Shown here: piece by piece, positions 52,398-60,458 of the stretch
Numbering within the stretch: the stretch's first letter is position 1
How the letters are laid out: each line of letters begins with the position of its first letter
NCBI RefSeq assembly: GCF_905220705.1
Contig: NZ_CAJNAT010000033.1
Span: 1 to 64,000, forward strand
Length of the DNA: 64,000 nt
Direction of reading: 5' to 3'
From: Paraburkholderia domus
GTDB taxonomy: Bacteria; Pseudomonadota; Gammaproteobacteria; Burkholderiales; Burkholderiaceae
The notes under the pieces: generated by a model
Told to the model about the DNA's origin: nothing
The model's input: the letters and a program-made list of their open reading frames with translations, nothing else
The model's database searches: none
Program-made: the position numbers and the translations under genes

Positions 52398-53517
52398 GAC
52401 CCCGAAACCTCCTGCCACGCCGCCGCCGGAGCCGCCGGCGCCCGCCGCCGACCCGGCCGGCAAGGGTGTCAAGTGGGTCGCCGCGGTGATCGGTGTGAGC
52501 CTTGTCTGGTACCTGCTGGCCGACCGCTTCACGCCATACACCCAACAGGCGCGGGTGCAGGCTTTCGTTGTCGCGGTGGCGCCGGAAGTGTCGGGGCGGG
52601 TGATTCGGGTGCTCGTGCATGACAATCAGGAAGTGAAGCCTGGCGCCGTGCTGTTCGAAGTGGATCCGCTGCAGTACCAGATCGCTCTTGACCGCGCGCG
52701 TGCCGACCTCGAATCGACACGGCGTCAGATAGGCGCGAGCACCGCAGGCATCGATTCCGCGCAGGCATCGTTGCGCGCCGCCATCGCGAACGAAGTCAAG
52801 GCGCGACAGGATAGCGAACGTCTCGAAAGGCTGTACCGCGAAGATGAGGGGACCGTTTCGCTGCGCCGCCTCGAGGTAGCGCGAGCGACCCACGAACAGG
52901 CCATCAGTCAGGTCACCGCGGCCCGTGCCGAGGTGGAGCGCGCGCGCGAACAGCAAGGCGGTGGCGACGCGGACAACGCGCAATTGCGCAGCGCTGCCGC
53001 CGCAGTGAAAAAAGCGGAACTGGATCTGGCCAATACGCAGATACGCGCACGCTCAGGCGGCCTGATCACCGATCTGCGCACCGACGTCGGCCAGTTCGCC
53101 GCCGCGGGCGGCCCCGTGATGACGCTGATCTCCATGCGTGATGTATGGGTGAGCGCGGATATGACCGAAAACAACCTGGGCCATGTCGAGCCCGGCACGC
53201 CGGTCGCCATCGTGCTTGATGCGCTACCGGGCGAGATATTCGAAGGACGCGTTCGCAGCATCGGCTATGGTGTCAGCGTCGGCCAAAGCGCGCCGCCAGG
53301 CAGCCTGCCGACCATTCAGAACAGCCGCGACTGGCTGCGGCCGGCGCAGCGCTTCCCGGTGATTGTCGAGTTTGCCTCGGGTGCGGCACCCGTGGCTCGC
53401 GGCATCCGTGTTGGCGGGCAGGCGGAAGTCATGGCATTTCCCAGACCGGGCAACCTGCTCAACCTGCCGGGCCGGGTGTTCCTGCGTCTGATGAGCTGGC
53501 TTTCCTACGTCTACTGA
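52390..53517 (+). CDS. HlyD/EmrA-type membrane fusion protein
   Basis: 375 residues. A proline-rich cytoplasmic tail (KPPATPPPEPPAPAADPAG) precedes one membrane helix (WVAAVIGVSLVWYLLADRF). The lipoyl halves are VVAVAPEVSGRVIRVLVHDNQEVKPGAVLFEVDP and ANTQIRARSGGLITDLRTDVGQFAAAGGPVMTLI. A long coiled-coil hairpin (about 110-210) lies between. The layout is that of EmrA/AaeA adaptors. It overlaps the outer-membrane gene by 8 nt and the next gene by 1 nt (TGATGG). It should bridge the DUF2955 protein and the outer channel. Confidence 0.9.
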   Translation: MSETPKPPATPPPEPPAPAADPAGKGVKWVAAVIGVSLVWYLLADRFTPYTQQARVQAFVVAVAPEVSGRVIRVLVHDNQEVKPGAVLFEVDPLQYQIALDRARADLESTRRQIGASTAGIDSAQASLRAAIANEVKARQDSERLERLYREDEGTVSLRRLEVARATHEQAISQVTAARAEVERAREQQGGGDADNAQLRSAAAAVKKAELDLANTQIRARSGGLITDLRTDVGQFAAAGGPVMTLISMRDVWVSADMTENNLGHVEPGTPVAIVLDALPGEIFEGRVRSIGYGVSVGQSAPPGSLPTIQNSRDWLRPAQRFPVIVEFASGAAPVARGIRVGGQAEVMAFPRPGNLLNLPGRVFLRLMSWLSYVY

Positions 53518-54539
53518 TGGCGACCGTGTTCAAAGAACGTGAACCTCTCAGCCAGCGTCCGCTGCGCCTCGCGAGCGGCACTGCCCTGTGTCTTGCGGCC
53601 AGTTTCGCACTCGACCTGCCGATTCCCGTGGTCGCGCCGGTATTCGCCGTCTTTCTGCTCGCTACGCTCAACCAGCCGCTTTCGCTAAAGGCGGCGCTTG
53701 GCCTCGCGCTGGTGGTGATGTTGACCACCGGCTGCGGCCTGCTGCTCATCCCGTTGCTGCGCTACTACCCTGTCTCGGGCGTGCTGCTGATCGGCCTGGG
53801 TCTTTTCCTTGCCTTTCGCTACGGTCTGCGCGGCGGCAACAATCTGGTCGCGACTTTTCTGGTGGCTGGGCTGACCATGATCTCCGCTGCGGGCACCGCA
53901 GATTATCAACTAGCCGTCACGGTCGTGGGTGCGCTCGTCAAGGGACTGCTGCTCGCCGTGCTGGTGCTGGCTGTTAGCCACTGGCTGTTTCCCGAACCCG
54001 CCAGGGATCGCGCGCAGCCTCCTGCCCGGGTGCTGCCGGATGCCGAGGCCGGCCGGATCGCACTACGCGCGGCACTGGTGGTGATGCCGGCCTTCGTGCT
54101 GGCCCTGACCGATCCAGCCAGCTACATGCCGATCATCATGAAGTCGGTCAGTCTTGGCAGACAAAGCTGTACGACGACGGCTCGCGGCGCGGCACGCGAA
54201 CTCCTCGGTTCTACGCTGTTCGGCGGCCTGCTGGCAATCGTGTTCTGGTTTGCACTCAGGCTCTTCGTGGATCTATGGATGTTCTTCCTGTGGATGTTGC
54301 TGTTTGGCCTGCTACTGGGGCGCAGGCTCTATGCCGTCAGGTCACAGCGATACCGTCCCGGCTTCTGGCTCAATAGTCTCGTCACCCTGATCATCCTGCT
54401 CGGGCAGTCAGTACAGGACAGCGTGGCGGGAAAGGATGTCTATAGTGCATTTGCGGTGCGTATGGGGCTTTTCATTGCCGTCACCCTCTATGCCTGCCTG
54501 ATGCTCCAGCTTCTCGATCAGCCCCGCCGTGTGCCGTAA
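53517..54539 (+). CDS. DUF2955 inner-membrane protein (FUSC/AaeB-like)
   Basis: 340 residues with about 9-10 membrane segments. It starts PLRLASGTALCLAASFALDLPIPVVAPVFAVFLLATLNQPLSLKAALGLALVVML and has a second half after PARVLPDAEAGRIALRAALVVMPAFVLALTD. The family is DUF2955, related to the FUSC/AaeB efflux proteins for aromatic acids. It overlaps the HlyD gene by one base (TGATGG). It is the likely pump of the three-part system, in place of an RND or MFS protein. The substrate is unknown. Confidence 0.82.
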   Translation: MATVFKEREPLSQRPLRLASGTALCLAASFALDLPIPVVAPVFAVFLLATLNQPLSLKAALGLALVVMLTTGCGLLLIPLLRYYPVSGVLLIGLGLFLAFRYGLRGGNNLVATFLVAGLTMISAAGTADYQLAVTVVGALVKGLLLAVLVLAVSHWLFPEPARDRAQPPARVLPDAEAGRIALRAALVVMPAFVLALTDPASYMPIIMKSVSLGRQSCTTTARGAARELLGSTLFGGLLAIVFWFALRLFVDLWMFFLWMLLFGLLLGRRLYAVRSQRYRPGFWLNSLVTLIILLGQSVQDSVAGKDVYSAFAVRMGLFIAVTLYACLMLQLLDQPRRVP

Positions 54540-54565
54540 CCCGCACGAGGCGTGCGAGACGGGTT
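54538..54565. terminator. Hairpin after the DUF2955 gene
   Basis: A stem of AACCCG and CGCAC-type arms (AACCCGCAC with GTGCG-AGA-CGGGTT, a 3-nt bulge) starts in the stop codon and is followed by GTTTG. It is GC-rich but lacks a long T run, so it is a moderate terminator candidate. Confidence 0.45.
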
Positions 54566-54686
54566 GTTTGAATGCCAACGTCATGCAGTTGATGGTCTGA
54601 CGGTGATGCCAAGCCAGCCCTCGGTCCGTATCCTTCCAGGGCCGGACACGTTGCTGGACGCTTTCTGATCGCAAGAGGATCGCGCC

Positions 54687-55067
54687 ATGGAGAATGCCGG
54701 AAAAGCTGCGGATGCCCCACTGAGGGCCCGCCACGTATTTATGGAGTTTGCCAGGACACTCTGGTATCTGCGTGTGTTTCTCGCCAGTCTGCTGGCGATT
54801 TTCATCGTGCTTTCGGCTGCCATGTACTATGCCGGCGGTCCAATGGAGGCGGGGACCCGAACGCCGGCGTCGCCTGAACTAACGCTGTACTTCTGCTCGA
54901 TTACGGCGCTCACCATCGGGTATGGCGACGTGATCCCCACGACTACTGTGGGCCGAATCGACTCTATCCTGCTCGGCCTGGTGGGGCTGCTGATAACGGG
55001 CATCATCATCGCAGCATCCGTTCGCGCTATCCAGGAATCCTCGCAACGGACGCCAAATCATGACTAG
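54687..55067 (+). CDS. Two-helix potassium channel protein
   Basis: 126 residues. Two membrane helices (LRVFLASLLAIFIVLSAAMYYAGG and LGLVGLLITGIIIAASVRAI) flank a pore loop carrying the selectivity filter ITALTIGYGDVIPTTT. There is no ligand-binding C-terminal domain, so it is a minimal KcsA-like subunit (Ion_trans_2). AGAGGA precedes the ATG. It lies alone, between the efflux operon and the DUF2252 gene. It is the second K+ channel gene of the window. Confidence 0.85.
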   Translation: MENAGKAADAPLRARHVFMEFARTLWYLRVFLASLLAIFIVLSAAMYYAGGPMEAGTRTPASPELTLYFCSITALTIGYGDVIPTTTVGRIDSILLGLVGLLITGIIIAASVRAIQESSQRTPNHD

Positions 55068-55280
55068 GCTTCTGGCATCAGCAGCCATTCGTGAGTACCG
55101 GGGACGCGTCGGACTGCGAACAGGTTCCGTGTCCTGAGATTCTAGTAGCTTGAACAGACGGTCAAGCGATCTGGCGCCATACGACCAGAATGCGTTTGCC
55201 CGAGCGCCGCCGTCGCCGTAGACTTAAACGCAGGTCACTGAGACGTTTGAACGGCATGAGCCGGACAGCGGAGGATAACC

Positions 55281-56702
55281 ATGCGCAACGCCCGCAGCGA
55301 TCCCCGTAAGATTGCAGCGTCACAAAGCTCGGGAACGTACCTGACCGCAGATGAGCGCGCACACAACGGACGGCTGCTCCGCGACGCCGTGCCACGAACG
55401 TCGCAGGCCGGATGGACGGTGCCCGCGGATCGCGAAGATCCGATCGAACTGCTCATCAAGTCCAATGAGGGCCGCATTCCGGCGCTTATACCCATCCGCT
55501 TCGAGCGCATGTCGGCTTCTCCATTCGCGTTCTATCGCGGCGCTGCAATGCTGATGGCAGGCGATCTGGCCAGGACCCCGACCAGCGGCATCCGCGTGCA
55601 GGCGTGCGGAGACGCGCATCTGATGAACTTTGGCGGATTCGCGACGCCTGAGCGGAATATCATCTTCGACATCAACGATCTCGACGAAACGCTGCCGGCA
55701 CCTTTTGAGTGGGACCTTAAACGGCTCGCCGCAAGCGTCGTGATTGCCGGACAGCATCTCGGGATCCCACGCAGCGACGAAGCACGTGTTTCCAGGGATC
55801 TCGTGCGTGCATACCGTGAACGGATGATGGACTATGCATCGATGCGCGCACTCGACGTCTGGTATGACCGGATCGACTTGCAGAAATATAACGATCGCGA
55901 CGGCGATCCGCGGATGGTCGAAGTAGCGCGCAGGCGCCTCGCCGAGCGGGTCGATGCCGAGAGGCAAAGGTCGGTTCCTGATTATTTCTATCCGAAGCTG
56001 GTTTCTCTGGACGGCGCGAGACCCAGAATCAAGGACGAGCCACCGCTGATCTACCATCCTGACGCGGATGCGGCCCCTGGCCTCGAATCCAGCTATGCCG
56101 ACGCAATCGCGTCTTACCGCGAGACGTTACCCGAGCACACCCGTACTCTTTTCGACCGCTTTCACTTTCTCGATATGGCGATCAAGGTCGTAGGCGTGGG
56201 CAGCGTCGGGACGATGTGCGGCGTGGGGCTCTTCATGGCGGCGGATTACGATCCGATCTTTTTGCAAGTGAAGGAGGCGCGTGCTTCGGCACTCGAACCT
56301 TATGCCGGCAAAAGCTTGCACGCGAATCATGGTCAGCGGGTGATAGCGGGGCAACGAATCATGCAGGCCGCAACCGACGTGTTCCTCGGATGGACACGAG
56401 GAAAGAATGGCCGCGATTTCTATATCCGTCAGCTTCGCGATATGAAGATCACCGCCGTGATCGATGACTGGGATACAGGTATGTTGCGTCAGTACGCGAG
56501 AATGTGCGCGCATGCACTTGCGCGTGCGCATGCCCGCTCCGGCGATGCTGCAATGATTGCAGGATACATGGGTTCGGGAAGAACTTTAGATGACGCAATT
56601 AGCGAATTCGCGACAGAGTATAGCTCGCAGAACCGGCATGATTACCGCAGGTTCGTTGGTGCGATCCGTGACGGGCGTATCGATGCGTTGATTAGCGGAT
56701 GA
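55281..56702 (+). CDS. DUF2252 protein
   Basis: 473 residues, soluble. The family marks are PIRFERMSASPFAFYRGAAMLMAGDLA, RVQACGDAHLMNFGGFATPERNIIFDINDLDETLPAPFEWDLKRLAASVVIAG and DFYIRQLRDMKITAVIDDWD. The GDAHLMNFG and FDINDLDE motifs resemble the catalytic HxD and metal-binding parts of aminoglycoside-kinase-like folds, so a small-molecule kinase is possible. GGAGGA precedes the ATG. No operon partners are close. Function unknown. Confidence 0.85.
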   Translation: MRNARSDPRKIAASQSSGTYLTADERAHNGRLLRDAVPRTSQAGWTVPADREDPIELLIKSNEGRIPALIPIRFERMSASPFAFYRGAAMLMAGDLARTPTSGIRVQACGDAHLMNFGGFATPERNIIFDINDLDETLPAPFEWDLKRLAASVVIAGQHLGIPRSDEARVSRDLVRAYRERMMDYASMRALDVWYDRIDLQKYNDRDGDPRMVEVARRRLAERVDAERQRSVPDYFYPKLVSLDGARPRIKDEPPLIYHPDADAAPGLESSYADAIASYRETLPEHTRTLFDRFHFLDMAIKVVGVGSVGTMCGVGLFMAADYDPIFLQVKEARASALEPYAGKSLHANHGQRVIAGQRIMQAATDVFLGWTRGKNGRDFYIRQLRDMKITAVIDDWDTGMLRQYARMCAHALARAHARSGDAAMIAGYMGSGRTLDDAISEFATEYSSQNRHDYRRFVGAIRDGRIDALISG

Positions 56703-57407
56703 ATGGTTACGGTTAATGCATATGTAACGCCCCGGTTCATCTGGCTTGTCACGAGCAAGAAGCGCCCTCAGCTTGTCCGGTAATTATTTCGCACTTCTTT
56801 TGACGCCGCCAATACGACTGACATTGTAATTATGGTGCGGTGCCAGCTATCCAGGGCCGTGACTGCTGTAGAGAATACAGTTGCGTTGAGCATCATCGTG
56901 CGCGCATGAAGTTTGCCATCCGTCTGAAGCCCGCAGTCGCCAACCGGTCTGGACGGCATCGTGTTAATTAACCAGATGTGAAAAGCGTCGGAAAAAACGG
57001 AAGCGCTTTTCGCAAATGGATATCGTTGCGCAGAAAAAAATACTGCAGTTCCATTGTAAATGACTCCAGGCGGCCTATACTTGCGGTGACGTTGCTGATA
57101 GGTGCAGAAGTTAGATCGTGAACTCGAACCAGACGGTTCGATGCGTGGGACCTGACTTATCAGGCGTGCTGAATCTGCCTGTATTGAAGATGCTGATGAG
57201 CAATCTGCTCATGCACGGCGGAGATCTGGCGATGTACGTAGTTACAATTTCAATACGCTGGCTCCTTCGGCCATGCCGTTTTTTCAACGTATTCCCTCCC
57301 ACTTGCATTGGATTCCGATCCGGAGGCGGTTCGGTTCTCAAGCGCGTCCGCGTCAGTTTGATGATATTGAGGCAGGCCCCACTGCCTATCTTTCCTGGTG
57401 AACCGGC
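56703..57407. other. 700-bp gap with an 8-bp inverted repeat
   Basis: No supported gene. At 56980-56987 and 57004-57011, GAAAAGCG and CGCTTTTC form a perfect 8-bp stem with a 16-nt A-rich loop. A frame of 98 codons from a GTG at 57118 lacks a ribosome site and any family likeness. The region is relatively AT-rich and may hold the promoter of the sensor kinase gene. Confidence 0.45.
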
Positions 57408-58652
57408 ATGTTGAACAAGCAGACCATCGCCGATGTGGGTGAGATCGCGGAGTCGACGCTGAGATTGAAGCGGTACGTTGTTGCGTGCGTGTCATGGTTG
57501 CGGGGAGGCGGCCGCGGCAAGCACTGGATGCTGGATGCAAAGCTTCCGCTGAAGGAGGTTCTTGAAATGATGCCGGTTCCGATGCTCACGATCGATTATC
57601 GGAGTCGGATTACGTTTGCGAATGCCGAAACAATGAAAATGTTCGGTTACAGTAGGGAGGAACTGGCTGGCGCGTCGGTCCGAATTCTGTTTCCGATTCG
57701 TGCTTTGTATGACAACCATTTGACCGTTGAAGACGATGACGTTGAAAACGGAACCTCCGGCGCTTCAAGGACACAGGTGGTGGTTGCGCAGCGGCGTGAC
57801 GGGCTTGGTTTGCAGGCGAAAATCAGCATCACGAAATATATGGATAACAATCAGATTCTGAAAATCACGGCTATACCGGAGCGCGGTGCCTGCGGGGAAG
57901 TCGATCGAAGCCGCGATGAACTTGAACATCTCGCGCGCGTGTCATCTTTGGGGGAGCTTGCCGGATCTCTCGCTCATGAGTTGAAGCAGCCGCTTACCGC
58001 CATCTTGTTCAATGCGCAAGCGGCACAGAAATTCATGGGGTCGGAGACGGCCAACGCAGCGGAGCTTCATGATGCGCTGGAAGATATCATCGCGGATAGC
58101 TGTCGTGCGAACGAGGTCATCCAGAAGATCCGGACATTGGTGCGCAAAGGCGATATCGATTTGCGACCCCTTGACGTCGGCGGCGTCGTCCGCGACATCG
58201 CGCTCCTTGTGCATAGCGACGCAATCGCTCGCGGCGTTCGCACCAGCTTCGACATTTCGAACAAGCTGCCGATGGTTTGCGGCGACCGGGTTCAACTCCA
58301 GCAGGTCGTACTGAATCTGCTGCTGAACGCATTCGATGCGGTCAAGGAATGTGCTCCCGCGGAACGTGTGGTCGAGGTAACCGTGCGGGAAGAACCGGAT
58401 GAAGGCTTGCGTATCACGGTGAAAGACTGGGGAGTAGGGCTGACCGTAGACAAGATGCACAAGATTTTCAGGGCGTTTTTCACCACCAAGCCACAAGGGC
58501 TCGGGCTGGGTCTTTCGATCAGCCGCACGATTATCACCGGTCACGGAGGCCGAATATGGGCGGAGAACAATGTGGGCAAGGGAGCGTCGTTTCACATAAC
58601 GCTGCCTCGTGCATCCCCCTCACGACAGGACAGCGGCCCACGGGCACCCTGA
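57408..58652 (+). CDS. PAS-domain sensor histidine kinase (FixL-like)
   Basis: 414 residues with no membrane helix, so cytoplasmic. A PAS domain covers about 50-155 (MMPVPMLTIDYRSRITFANAETMKMFGYSREELAGASVRILFP). The phosphoacceptor is His190 in SLGELAGSLAHELKQPLTAI. The ATP-binding part has LQQVVLNLLLNAFDAV (N box), DWGVGLTVDKMHKIFRAFFTTKPQGLGLGLSISR (G1/F/G2). A haem-binding PAS cannot be claimed from reading. The response-regulator gene starts inside its 3' end. The stimulus is unknown. Confidence 0.9.
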   Translation: MLNKQTIADVGEIAESTLRLKRYVVACVSWLRGGGRGKHWMLDAKLPLKEVLEMMPVPMLTIDYRSRITFANAETMKMFGYSREELAGASVRILFPIRALYDNHLTVEDDDVENGTSGASRTQVVVAQRRDGLGLQAKISITKYMDNNQILKITAIPERGACGEVDRSRDELEHLARVSSLGELAGSLAHELKQPLTAILFNAQAAQKFMGSETANAAELHDALEDIIADSCRANEVIQKIRTLVRKGDIDLRPLDVGGVVRDIALLVHSDAIARGVRTSFDISNKLPMVCGDRVQLQQVVLNLLLNAFDAVKECAPAERVVEVTVREEPDEGLRITVKDWGVGLTVDKMHKIFRAFFTTKPQGLGLGLSISRTIITGHGGRIWAENNVGKGASFHITLPRASPSRQDSGPRAP

Positions 58653-59272
58653 GCCAGGCCGCGACTCGTGTTTTCATCGTTGACGACGATGAACGAATAC
58701 GAGCCGCGCTCGCTCGATTACTGCGCGCCTCGGGCTATTACGTCGAAAGCTTTGAAAGTGCCGAAGCATTTCTGAATGGGGCCGATCTGATCAGCGCGCC
58801 CGCCTGCCTCGTTCTGGATTTGCAGTTGCCCGGCATGACGGGGCTGGAGGTACAGCACAAGCTCAATCAGCTTCTTCCAATCGTGTTTCTGACGGGGCAT
58901 GGCGACATCGGCACGAGTGTGGATGCGATGAAAGCCGGCGCACTCGACTTCCTGACCAAGCCGGTGTGCGAGTCCCTGATGCTCGCAGCGATAGATCGCG
59001 CACTCCAGCGTGCATGCATAGAGTGGGCGAAAAGAAGCCAAAGAGCGGAGATCGAGGAGCGGCTCAATCATCTCACGCGGCGCGAGCGCGAAGTCATGGC
59101 GCTCGTGTTGACGGGGCGGCTGAACAAACAGGTTGCAAGCGATCTGGGCGCAGCCGAAAAGACGATCAAGATTCATCGCGCCCGAGTGATGGAGAAGATG
59201 AAGGCAAGATCGATTGTCGAACTCGTTCGGCTTGCGGGAAGGGCCGGCGTGCATGCGGCAGACGACGACTAA
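58556..59272 (+). CDS. FixJ-family response regulator (LuxR-type HTH)
   Basis: 238 residues. A receiver domain spans about 38-155, with acidic residues in VFIVDDDERIRA, phosphoacceptor Asp88 in LVLDLQLPGMTG and lysine in FLTKPVCE. A LuxR-type HTH is at about 175-235 (LTRREREVMALVLTGRLNKQVASDLGAAEKTIKIHRARVMEKM). The ATG at 58556 has CGGAGG six nt upstream and overlaps the kinase gene by 97 nt; the first 35 residues then have no domain match, so the true start may be later, but no other ATG exists. It is the partner of the kinase. Confidence 0.87.
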   Translation: MGGEQCGQGSVVSHNAASCIPLTTGQRPTGTLSQAATRVFIVDDDERIRAALARLLRASGYYVESFESAEAFLNGADLISAPACLVLDLQLPGMTGLEVQHKLNQLLPIVFLTGHGDIGTSVDAMKAGALDFLTKPVCESLMLAAIDRALQRACIEWAKRSQRAEIEERLNHLTRREREVMALVLTGRLNKQVASDLGAAEKTIKIHRARVMEKMKARSIVELVRLAGRAGVHAADDD

Positions 59273-59333
59273 CCTCCCAGTGGTTTGCCAGACATCTCGT
59301 GAGAGACCTGCTCGGGCTGGTCCGCTGGGGCGC

Positions 59334-59367
59334 GCCTGGTGGACCAAAGCGCCTGGTGGACCAAAGC
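59334..59367. repeat. Tandem 17-bp repeat, two copies
   Basis: GCCTGGTGGACCAAAGC occurs twice in a row between the response-regulator gene and the single-receiver gene. It is probably a chance slippage product or a binding-site pair; no function is known. Confidence 0.6.
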
Positions 59368-59447
59368 CCTATATCCCATCTTGGTATCCGCGGTTAGGCT
59401 GAAGCTGCATAGCCTACTCATGGGGGGGCGCGCGGTCGCATCTTTAT

Positions 59448-59834
59448 ATGGTCAATCTCAACCAAAGCGTTGCTGTGATCGACGATGACGAATCGGTTTG
59501 CCGATCCATCAAGCGGTTGCTGCGCTCCGTTGGTATCGAGGCGGAAACATTTTCCAGTGGTGACGAGTTTCTGGATACGCTCTCGGCGATTCCGTCATAT
59601 CGGCCTGCCTGTGTGATTCTGGACATTCAGATGCCCGGAACTAACGGGCTGGAAGTCCAGCGTCGGCTAGCGCCGATGGGATTGCCCATCATCATGATAA
59701 CGGCATACGACGAGCTTTCGGCGCGACAAACCGCGATTGGGTCTGGCGCAGCCGCGTATCTGCGCAAACCATTCAACGGGACCATTCTGATCAAGGCCGT
59801 GGAGATGGCGATAGGCCGCACGCCGCAGCCGTGA
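59448..59834 (+). CDS. Single-domain response regulator (CheY-like, FixJ receiver type)
   Basis: 128 residues, just a receiver domain. The acid pocket is VAVIDDDESV, the phosphoacceptor is the aspartate of VILDIQMPGTNG, the threonine is in MITAYDE, and the lysine is in AAYLRKPFNG. It has no output domain, so it may act as a phosphate sink or relay for the kinase-regulator pair upstream. A G run at 59422-59428 lies too far from the ATG to be a ribosome site. Same strand, 175 bp after the FixJ-like gene. Confidence 0.88.
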   Translation: MVNLNQSVAVIDDDESVCRSIKRLLRSVGIEAETFSSGDEFLDTLSAIPSYRPACVILDIQMPGTNGLEVQRRLAPMGLPIIMITAYDELSARQTAIGSGAAAYLRKPFNGTILIKAVEMAIGRTPQP

Positions 59835-60046
59835 AGCACTTTTGTCCCGCCGGGCGATATGAGACTAAGGTCTGATTGTCACCCTTTCTCACAGCTACCA
59901 AACTGAACTCAGTCAACGCGTAACTCGAAGACCGCGAGTCTTGCATTGGACGCGCGGCTGGACTGCCCAAGGTGCGTGCGTGGTCTCGACGCGCGTGCCG
60001 TGTGGCGCGCTGCGCGGCAGCGTTCAAAGAAAATGCGGGAGCGTAG

Positions 60047-60442
60047 ATGATGAAATCCGGGTCCGCTTTACTCACGATTTTCCTCGGCGTTGTTGCATTT
60101 AATGTGTCGGCAGCCGACTTCGATGGCAGCAAGCCGCTACTCTGCGCAACCATTGAAGCGCACACCTGCGATCTGGGCGTTGCGTGTAGCCGGTCCTTGC
60201 CGGAGGATATTGGGGCACCCAAGTTCCTTTCCCTCGACTTCGCAAAGAAAGTGATCGTCGGACCCGTGCGCACGACACCCATGCTTAACGTCAACCAGGA
60301 CCCGAAGCAGATCGTCATCGAGGGTATGGAGTTGGGATATGGATGGACACTCGTCCTCGATTCGGGAGACGGCTCAATGACGTTGATGATCGTGAATAAC
60401 GCAAATGCATACGTGTTATTCGGCAACTGTACCACCCGGTGA
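60047..60442 (+). CDS. Exported hypothetical protein
   Basis: 131 residues. The signal peptide is MMKSGSALLTIFLGVVAFNVSA. The mature part starts ADFDGSKPLLCATIEAHTCDLGVACSRSLPEDIGAPKFLSLDFAKKVIVG, with four cysteines, and ends LMIVNNANAYVLFGNCTTR. GGGAG stands upstream of two adjacent ATGs (60047 and 60050). The gene occurs in Burkholderiaceae as an uncharacterised family. It lies 17 bp before the RND adaptor gene and may be part of that operon. Confidence 0.75.
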   Translation: MMKSGSALLTIFLGVVAFNVSAADFDGSKPLLCATIEAHTCDLGVACSRSLPEDIGAPKFLSLDFAKKVIVGPVRTTPMLNVNQDPKQIVIEGMELGYGWTLVLDSGDGSMTLMIVNNANAYVLFGNCTTR

Positions 60443-60458
60443 TCCGGTGGCTCGCACG

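Noticed and set aside
57118..57414. 98-codon frame from a GTG
   Set aside because: No ribosome site and no family likeness; codon use is unlike its neighbours.
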